DNA of 64,000 nucleotides from Limonium bicolor (lineage: Eukaryota > Streptophyta > Magnoliopsida > Caryophyllales > Plumbaginaceae), in assembly GCA_023374045.1 (NCBI GenBank), contig CM041777.1, forward strand, positions 106,711,810 through 106,775,809, read 5' to 3'. The position numbers and the translations under genes are program-made. A model generated the notes under the pieces. The model made no database searches. It had not been told where the DNA came from and saw only the letters and a program-made list of their open reading frames with translations. Below, in pieces: positions 56,433 to 64,000 of the stretch; position 1 is the first letter of the stretch, and each line of letters opens with the position of its first letter.

Positions 56433-59400
56433 TTATCTCTCAACCCACATTCCCTCGTTATGGTCTGATCGTATATACTCACGATGACCTGTGACCTCAG
56501 CCTCTTCCAATGAAATAGGAACAGTTGGAGTCATCTTCTGCATAATAATCATCTATCACCACAATCCACACCAACTATTCCTCTTCTCCCTTTAAGCACA
56601 ACAGACCATCTAGGATTACAGGGATCAGTTACATAAAATATCTGCTTAACCTTCGTCCCAACAACGAATGGCTCAACCGTGGGAGTAGCTCTAGACAGAT
56701 CAACCAGTTTCATACCATGCTCCTCCTCACGGTAGCCATGATTGTTGTTAACCCAGTTACAGCGGAAAACACACATTTCGTAGCTGTTGTAGTCCAATAC
56801 CCAGATGTCTTGTATAACACCGAAATATGATTGTTGTACTGAGACAGGACTATGACCCACGACACCGTGTCATATAAGTTTTGATAAGCTTCAAGCTCTA
56901 CACCACTGTTTTGATTCGTTGACTTCTGATCCTGACGTTCTGTGAAAAAGGTGAATCCGTTGACATCGTACCCCTCATAAGAAATTACATCCAGATTTGG
57001 TCCAAATGCAACTACTTTAATCAGTTCAGGCACATTCGTGGACTGATCGGACAACACTCTCTCTTTGAACCATCGGACAAATGTCCTATTCTGCTCATTT
57101 TGTAGTCTAACGTCACTCATGTTTGGATATTGTGCTCTTAAAACACACAAGTGTTCATCAAAGTATGGTTCAACATCTTCAAGATGACTTAGCACAACTA
57201 AATGAGCTTTGTTAAGAGTGTCTATGTCAATTCTTTTCAGTTTCCTTCCAACCGTGCCAACACCCTTCAATCTGCCCTCGTGTCTAGAACGTGGAAGTCC
57301 AATGGTATCGACACCTTCTAGGTAATTGGTGCAGAAGTCTACAACTTCCTCTGTGATAGTGCCCTCTATAATACTACCCTCTGGGTGACGACGGTTCTTC
57401 ATTTTCTTCTTCAGGACACCCATGTACCTTTCGAACGGATACATGTAGCGAAGGTACAAAGGACCACACATCAGAATCTCTCTTACAAGATGCACGAGGA
57501 GATGTATCATTATGTCGAAGAACGATGGAGGAAAATACATCTCCAGCTGGCACATTGTCACAATAAGATCCTTTTGTAATTTAGACAGAGTGTCCACATC
57601 AAGAACCTTAGACGAAATGGATTTGAGGAAGACACTGACGTTTGTGATTGTGTGTCTGACAGCATCCGGCAAGATCCCACGTAGTGCAATTGGCAAAAAT
57701 TCTTGAAGTAGGACATGATAATCGTGAGATTTCATTCCTACTAATTTGAAATCTGTCATGGACACTAGGTTTCTTATGTTTGAGGAGTAACCTGATGGCA
57801 CCTTGATGTTGTAAAGGGTACTGCATAGACTATGTTTCTCTTCTTTAGACAGAGTGTGACAGGCAGGAGGCAAGAATGTGCGTTTTCCACGTTCTTGCGG
57901 GCCAAGCTCTGTGCGTATGCCCAACTCAATTAAATCTTTTCTTCCTTTCAAATGATCCTTTGTCTTTCCTTTTATGTTCAAAAGGTGCTAGTGATACTTT
58001 CACCCACGTTCTTCTCGACATGCATCCCATCGATACAATGTCTAACCTCCAGATGCTGCCAGTACTGTAGTTCCCAAAATATTGATTTCTTTTTCCAGAC
58101 ACTTTTTTCACCACTTTTGGTTGGCGGCCCGAAGTTGTTCACAATATTATCCAACTTTTTGTAAATCTCTGTACCTGTCAAAGGCTGGCGCGCCATGCTG
58201 TGATCAGTTTTCCCATCGAACTCTTTCGCCATCTTTCGATACTTATGTCCTTTTGGAAGCATTTTTCGGTGGCCCATATACACGGTTTTCCCACTATGTT
58301 TCAAGCGAATGCTACAAGTGTTTTCACCACAAATCGGACACGCCAACGCCCCCTTGATTGAATAGCCTGAAAGATTACCATAGGCGGGGAAATCATTGAT
58401 TGTGCAGTACAACATAGCACGCAAATTGAAGTCCTCTTTACTGAATGAGTCGTAAACCGTAGCCCCTTCATTCCACAAGAGTTGTAGATCCTCTATCAAA
58501 GGTTGTAGGAATACGTCAATTTTGTTGCCCGGTTGCTTTGGACCAGATATTAACAAAGACAACAAGATATGTCTTGGTTTCATGCATAACCACGGCGGTA
58601 GATTGTAAATAACCAAAAGCACAGGCCAGGTACTGTGTATGCTACTCAAAGTACCGTAAGGGTTCATCCCATCCGTGCACAAGCCTAGCCTTAGGTTTCT
58701 CGGTTCGTTACCAAACTCAGGAAATTTTACGTCTATGTTTCTCCACTGTGGTGCATCAGCGGGATGTCTCAATCTGCCATCCTTTTTCCTGTGAACTGAA
58801 TGCCACCGAAGATTCTCTGCGTCTTTCTCAATGGAGAACAAACGTCTGAACCTTGGAATGATGGGCAGGTACCACAGTACCTTAGCTGGTGAACCTTTCT
58901 TACTACCGCTGATGTGAGTTTGTTGTTTCTTATACCGTGACGCTCCACATGCTGAACAGCTTTCAGCAAATTCATCCGATTTCCAAAACAGCATGCAACC
59001 ATTTGGACAAGCATGAATTTTCTGGTACCCCATACCCATTGGGCACATCATTTTTTTGGCTGAGTACGTAGTCGTTGGTAAAACGTTGTCCACCGGAAGA
59101 ACGTATTTCAATAGTTCCAGGAGGTCAGTGAAACTTACGTCGCTCCAGCCATGTTTCGCTTTCAAGTTGAATAGCTTGAGGACGACACTCAACTTGCTTA
59201 ACTTTGTAGGGTCACACCCGGGGTACAACGGTGTTTTGGATGAATCCAACAAATTTTCATGCTTGTCTGGCGTGTTAGAGTAATGTCGTTCCACATCTTC
59301 GAGCATAGTCTCAATGTCATCATCCCAGAAATCTGGCTCAACGTTCGCTGTAACGTCTTCTGGATCACCAGCAACTGTATCATCTCCAAGTTCTGTTTCT

Positions 59401-59690
59401 GTGTTTGCCTGACCATTATCCCCTTCGTCAGGCTTAATAACATCGAACGCACTCTGACCATGCCATCGGATTATGTCTTGGAAATCTTTTGTAAAACCGC
59501 GGCGGATCAGATGTTCCTTAATTGTTTCAACGCCGCGATATCTCAGATTGTTTTGGCAGTCGATACACGGACAAAATATGTATCCCTTGTCTGTAGGTTT
59601 CAGATTGTTCGCCAACACCGTGCATAACTTATCAACTCCTTCTAAAAACTTGTCGTCCAAATTTCCGCTGTAAATCCACGAACGTTCCAT
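56433..59690 (-). pseudogene. tnp2-like: CACTA-2 TNP2-type transposase, nearly intact
   Basis: It starts at ATG 59690 (MERSWIYSGNLDDKF). The transposase-associated domain contains FCPCIDCQNNLRYRGVETIK. The Transposase_21 core includes LLDSSKTPLYPGCDPTKLSK, CPMGMGYQKIHACPNGCML, NLRLGLCTDGMNPYG, LLWNEGATVYD, DFPAYGNLSGYSIKG and VRHCIDGMHVEKN. The DUF4218-like part (LPIALRGILP, CQLEMYFPPSFFDIM, RYMYPFERYMG) and the DUF4216-like C-terminus (YFGVIQDIWVLDYNSYEMCV, RCNWVNNNHG) follow. The stop is at 56433-56435, giving about 1085 residues, the normal length for the family. A one-base deletion in a T-run near 57980 and a second shift near 56860 break the frame. TNP2 cuts the element ends. Confidence 0.95.
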
Positions 59691-59780
59691 CTCCTTCTAG
59701 CTATTTATATGAAGGCAGCCATTTCATACCGTCACCCGTGGCAGAGTCTTTACACTTTTGTATCTTATCAACCTAAATCC

Positions 59781-59998
59781 ATCCATGAGTTAAATCCCAC
59801 CGGTGAACGTGTTTTTAATATGTAATTTATTGAAAATTTCGGCAGCATCTCCCTACAGTTCTTCAAATGCACGATATTATGATATTAATCAATAATATAT
59901 GCATTCGAAGAACAATAAAGAGATACTGCTGAAATAATCAATAAAGTACAATTAAAAACACATTCACACCCTAGGTGTGAGATTTAACAATCATGGAC
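59781..59998. repeat. ~218-bp imperfect hairpin upstream of CACTA-2 transposase
   Basis: The left arm (TTAAATCCCACCGGTGAACG, TTTTTAAT, AGTTCTTCAAATGCA) pairs with the right arm (TGCATTCGAAGAAC, ATTAAAAACACATTCAC, GATTTAAC) around an AT-rich centre near 59885. Two small hairpins follow at 60000-60050 (AGTCCCGACAGGGACT and AGATATACC...GGTATATCT). The region lies 90-360 bp upstream of the transposase ATG. Confidence 0.7.
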
Positions 59999-60050
59999 AG
60001 TCCCGACAGGGACTGCCGAAGATATACCTCTATTAGGTATATCTTGGGCG

Positions 60051-61134
60051 GATAACTATGTTTGGTAGTTTGTCAAATATTATATGTATATAGTAAATCT
60101 TACCTCTGGTAGACGATTAGCCGATGCTAAGACGGTTGAGGTCGGAAGCCAAAATAAAGTCGTAGTCCTGATGCATAAATGAAAAACGACAACATTAGAA
60201 TTCATCAAAAAATCAAGGTTAAATGCTAGCTAAACCGCGGAAAAAAATCGACAGCATCTCCCCTATATTTCTAACGTCTCCAAATCAGTTTTATCAAAGT
60301 CAAATTTGCACGCACCATCTAGAACTAGTAACATACATAAACTTATCTTATTCTACTATATATGAAGTTTATTTATGACCTTCTCTGCAGTACTTCAGAT
60401 TGAAGGACTGAAACTAGTCATTCTAGAACCATTAAAATACCGAAACTCATCTTATTCTTTCTGGTGGTTATAACAATAGCATTGTTGATTCCTGTCACAG
60501 ATTGTGAATCAAACAGAGAGCATCTGGCATAGCAGATTGAGCAGTTGAAAATGAGCTATTTTCAGGAATCGGTAATATACTTGAACTTACTTTCTTTCCT
60601 GTGGCAGTTTTAAGTAGTAGCATTTTTAAAACTACACTATTATTTATTAATTGTAATACTAAATGCTAAGAATAAATAAATACAGCAGTTTACAGTTTGC
60701 TTTGCAAAATTACCGTTACTAAGCACCGAAGTGGGCAAGTAGTGTAGAAATCAGCCCACGAACTAGGTTGCAATTAACTGTGAATCTGGGCACAAATATA
60801 TGAACAAGGTTAGAACATTTGCCATTACACTCTCAGGATTCGATAGAAACGAGGTTAGAACTTGCAATCGAAATGCATGTATATGAACAAAGTTAGAAAA
60901 AAACGACAATCAATCGATCGCATACCCAATACGCGATAGAGAGGTCGACGGTGAGACCAGTGGTAGATGGGTGGTGACCGGCGGCGATGGGAGTGACAAA
61001 GGTGGTGGGAGCGACGGCGGCGATGGCCGTTAGCAAGGTGACGGGAGAGAGGAGGCGATTTCAGTGAGGAAGATAGCGCGAAAGAAGAGTTACTGTAAGT
61101 ACAGTGTGCAGAGTAAACGGGCAAATGTTGTAGT
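60051..61134. other. CACTA-2 5' non-coding region
   Basis: Non-coding DNA between the hairpins and the 5' subterminal repeats. A GC-rich GGCGGCGATGG-type stretch at 60955-61060 stands out. It presumably holds the transposon promoter and first untranslated exon. Confidence 0.4.
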
Positions 61135-61770
61135 TAAAAGGACTTTAGATTACGGTTTACATGAAAACCGTAATGTAAAGTCACACTTTAAATGACGGTT
61201 CCTAAAGAACCGTAATCTAAAGTGTAACGAAATAAAAAAATAGCGCGAAAATTATTTGGCCTATGCTGGGTTTCGAACTCAAGATCGATGGTGTTGACTC
61301 ATGTACCCACGGCCATTAAGCCATGAGTCTTATTCGATCAAACATATGTAACACATTAATATAAAGTTATTTTTAATCTAAAATACACTGATAAACGACG
61401 TCGTTAACTATAATTTAGATTACGCGCGGCGTCGAAAAAATCAAATAACACGGGAAATATTTGGCGTCAGGTGAAAACGACGTCGTTGACCATCAGTCGG
61501 AGGTAGGCGCGCCTTTTTTAGGACGGACTTTAGCTGACGGTTATTAGTAAACCGTAATCTAAAGTCCGTTGACCGTAAAGCGCGTCAACACGGGACTTTA
61601 GATTACGGTTTCACTGATAACCGTCATCTAAAGTCCGTCCTAAAAAAGGCGCGCCTACCTCCGATCGATTATTGCTTACGGTTAATTCAATAAACGTCGT
61701 TAATTAACTCCGGCGTTCATATTAATTACGGTTTCTGTTAAAGCCGTGATTAAACCACCGTCATTAAAGG
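61135..61770. repeat. CACTA-2 5' subterminal inverted repeats
   Basis: The same ACTTTA.ATTACGGTT / AACCGTAATCTAAAGT motifs as the 3' end lie in hairpins. A longer inverted pair is GGCGCGCCTTTTTTAGGACG (about 61507) with its complement at about 61635-61655. Confidence 0.88.
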
Positions 61771-61803
61771 CTTCCGTTCCACCAGTGTTAGTTAAGAACC
61801 TAA

Positions 61804-62006
61804 GGGCATCCACAATGGAGTGGAATTCACTCCAAATTAGTAAAAGAAAAAGATAAAATATGATATGGAGGAGAGAAGTTGTGCGAGAGTTTCTTAGCTA
61901 AGAACCCCAAAAAGTGGGTGTCTTAGCAAAAAAGAAATAGTGTGAGGAAAAGAATTAAATATTATTATTTTGGGAGTGGAATCCACTCTTGTTATTGTGG
62001 ATGCCC
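61804..62006. mobile_element. Tourist-like MITE next to CACTA-2
   Basis: The 203-bp element has ends GGGCATCCACAATGG and (complement) GGGCATCCACAATAA, and TAA on both sides (61801-61803 and 62007-62009). The inner arms GAGTGGA.TTC.ACTCC are also inverted. The 3-bp TAA target fits PIF/Harbinger. Confidence 0.78.
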
Positions 62007-62073
62007 TAAAAGAGCGAAAATTAGCGGAATCCACACCATTGTAGAATATTTTTAAATTTATTCATATATGTAA

Positions 62074-62610
62074 GGGAAAATTACATGCCCTACCCATGAC
62101 GTTTGGGGAAATTACACACTCCACCCACATGGTTGCAAAAATTACTTTCCCCACACATGTAGTTTCCCCAGTTTTACATCCAGTAACTTTTCTAATTTTT
62201 GTTCAATTCAAAAGATGCTTAAACGTAGTCCGAAATTGATGAAAATTTACATGGATGATGCTAAAATGATATATTTTGATCTGATGTCGAATCTGAAGTT
62301 TTTAAAGCTTAATTGTGACCCGTGGGACCCAATGAAACATGTGACAAGTTCATCGGGTCGTACATGTCACATTTAAGCGTAAAAACTTTAGATTTCTCAC
62401 TGAACCAAAATATAACACTTTAGCATCGTATATGTAAAATTTCATCAATTTCGGACAACGTTTAAGCATTTTTTAAGTTAACCAAAAATTCGAAAAGTTA
62501 CTGAATGTAAAATTGTGGAAACCACATGGGTGGGGAAAGTAATTTTTGAAACCATGTTGGTGGAGTATGTAATTTCACCAAACGTCATGGGTGGGGTATG
62601 TAATTTTCCC
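62074..62610. mobile_element. Mutator-type palindromic MITE, family B copy 2
   Basis: The 537-bp element has ends GGGAAAATTACATG and CATACCCCACCC..ATGTAATTTTCCC, flanked by perfect 9-bp repeats TATATGTAA (62065-62073 and 62611-62619). The core (GAAATTGATGAAAATTTACATGG and TGGGACCCAATGAAACATGTGA) matches copy 1 at 49712-50123, while the outer ~80 bp of each arm differ. Confidence 0.9.
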
Positions 62611-62619
62611 TATATGTAA

Positions 62620-64000
62620 TCATGTTAACAACCCTTATTGTGAATGCCCTTATACAATGATGTTTGAAGTGTTATTACTATTTTTAACGAATTAAAATTA
62701 TTTTTAACAAATATAGTGGTCTTCAAGGTTAGCAATTTGTGGCATTTGATTAATCAAAATCCTTTTTATGATATTAAAAAAGTTCTTAACACTTTAATAA
62801 TTTGTGAATTAACAAATTTTAAAGCGATATCCCTTGCAATTTGATGGCTCTTGACTTTGGCTACCCGGCTAAGATAAGTAAGAATAAGAGAGAGATTTTA
62901 GGTTAGAAATAGAGTGTTGCAAAGAATTCAAGGATAGTCTAAAAAGACTTCTCATATTAGAATGGGTACGCTACAAGATTTACCCTTTTATGTTATAAGT
63001 GTGATGAATTTGTCCAAAAATTTGTGGGGTGTTCTATGATTGGTTCGGATGGTGCAAGGAGGAGATAGATGATGAGGTGGATACTAGGCTGGTGGATAGG
63101 TGCATTATAGGAAAACAAGTGGGTTTCTGCTTGTGGAGTTGAAGTATGTTGAACCAATTTAAAAGATAGGGTAAGGTGTGTTGATTAATGGATGTCTAAT
63201 AGTAGAAATGATGGAAAATGGTCTAGTGTTGCATTGGTTTGAGAGGGGGGGAACGAAAAGGACCTTCGCAATGCAGTTGAGGGCGATAGAATCTAAGGAT
63301 AGTTGGTTTTGGTTTTGTTAAAACTCATGATTTTTTTATGAAGTTTATCTACATCTTGCCATTTTGGCATTAAGATAAAAGGTTTATGCCTGTTCTTTTG
63401 AGGATGGGGTTGGGAAAGCAATTGTGAGAGAATGTAAGTGTGAATCCCTCCCCCCGCGTGTGTGGTTGTTATTGTATTCTTTAAGCTTACCATCGAGTGC
63501 CGCATTCAATATGAGGAAATTCATATTTATGTATCTTACAAACAGGATAATTGATCCACTAAAAACTAACAAAATAAACCTAGAAAATAATAAATAAAAA
63601 AGCCTACGGGTTGCAAATAATCCCGGTCACTACAGATAGAAACAAAGAAACCAGTATTGAATCCATGGGACTTGAGGAAAATAAACCTAGCCCTAAGAAA
63701 CTGGAAATGTATGGGGTTGTATGCTGTTTTGAAGATTGAATTAACGAAAGTCAAATTAAAAATAAGCAATTAATGATACTAAATATTAAAGTTGATCAAA
63801 TGAACGAAACTCTAGGTTTGGGTTGTTTTACACTGAATAGATTTAGCAACTACTACAGTTTCCTATGAGATATGGATGGGTGAATTCTTTAGAATATGTT
63901 CAATACTAAATCCTAGTTAAAGAAGAGCTTACCTATCACAACATGTTAGTTCTAGTCTAGATCAGACAAAACACGTATAGGTGGGTTAAGATTGAAGAAT
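62620..64000. other. No recognised gene to the window end
   Basis: Mostly AT-rich. 62620-62655 ends TTATTGTGAATGCCCTTA, which resembles the right end of the 61804-62006 MITE and may be a remnant of another copy. The last ~450 bp look LTR-like on the minus strand but cannot be bounded. Confidence 0.35.

Larger units (their letters stand above)
51992..61787 (-). mobile_element. CACTA-2: structurally complete 9796-bp CACTA transposon
   Basis: Termini CACTGGTGGAACGGAA (51992-52007) and TTCCGTTCCACCAGTG (61772-61787) form a perfect 16-bp inverted repeat, with weaker identity for about 14 bp more. They are flanked by TTA at 51989-51991 and 61788-61790. Dense subterminal repeats of CTTTAGAT.ACGGTT type occur at both ends (52010-52360 and 61135-61770). 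Two minus-strand genes are present: TNP2 transposase (56433-59690) and a Ulp1-domain gene (52893-56311). The gene plan is the same as CACTA-1 but the terminal and subterminal motifs differ completely, so it is a separate family. The transposase has only about two frameshifts, so the insertion is comparatively young. Confidence 0.95.

Noticed and set aside
61255..61330. tRNA-like sequence on the minus strand (GAGTTCGAAACCCAGC)
   Set aside because: A B-box-like stretch is present but the T-stem does not pair and no acceptor stem or anticodon arm can be formed. It lies within CACTA-2 subterminal sequence.
63000..63300. Possible LINE or host coding sequence
   Set aside because: Short coding-like phrases in mixed frames, but no recognisable RT or endonuclease motif.

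Overview
This window is plant nuclear DNA, probably from a eudicot, although I cannot name the species. The evidence is the set of plant transposon families (Ty1/copia, Ty3/gypsy of the Athila lineage, CACTA, PIF/Harbinger, hAT, Mutator-type MITEs and Stowaway MITEs), the plant-type introns, and a primer-binding site matching plant tRNA-Asp. I found no intact ordinary host gene. Almost everything is nested mobile DNA, with a 500-N assembly gap at 32799-33298.

Layout. 1-6603: 3' half of a decayed copia element, split inside RNase H by a 4157-bp LTR-like insertion with a CGATG target-site duplication (TSD). 6604-8195: fragments, including an antisense RING-H2 piece and the N-terminus of a CACTA transposase. 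8196-11400: an Athila-like LTR relic carrying two hAT insertions. 11450-13019: an antisense Athila pol relic and another LTR-like block. 13041-13509: a Mutator-type MITE. 13600-16905: a second, very decayed copia element. 17307-17504: a Tourist-like MITE.

17652-25097: CACTA-1, with a TNP2 transposase and a second multi-exon gene ending in a Ulp1 (C48) protease domain, both on the minus strand. It is cut 14 bp upstream of the transposase ATG by an Athila retrotransposon (25098 into the gap) with a 1661-bp 5' LTR, PBS, gag and pol. Part of its gag is inverted between 9-bp inverted repeats. No 3' LTR is seen, so the gap hides sequence.

33299-38896: AT-rich DNA with Stowaway MITEs and two ~1.55-kb elements in opposite orientation. 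The left one contains a Stowaway and a Mutator-type MITE, and the right one preserves the matching empty sites. 38900-47179: an 8280-bp PIF/Harbinger element with intact ends (TAA TSD), a Myb/SANT gene, a DDE transposase gene, and three minus-strand accessory genes. One of these is a spliced GRF zinc-finger protein with a C-terminal membrane segment. This is the best candidate here for an undescribed gene set. 47180-51988: Stowaway, Mutator-type and Tourist-like MITEs. 51992-61787: CACTA-2, a structurally complete 9796-bp element (TTA TSD) with the same two-gene plan as CACTA-1. 61804-62610: a Tourist MITE and a Mutator-type MITE. Nothing was recognised from 62620 to the end.

How the genes work together: each autonomous element would have supplied its own mobilisation proteins (Gag/Pol, TNP2 plus the Ulp1 protein, or Myb plus DDE transposase). 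The MITEs carry only ends and depend on transposases elsewhere. Nearly all coding regions contain frameshifts or stops.
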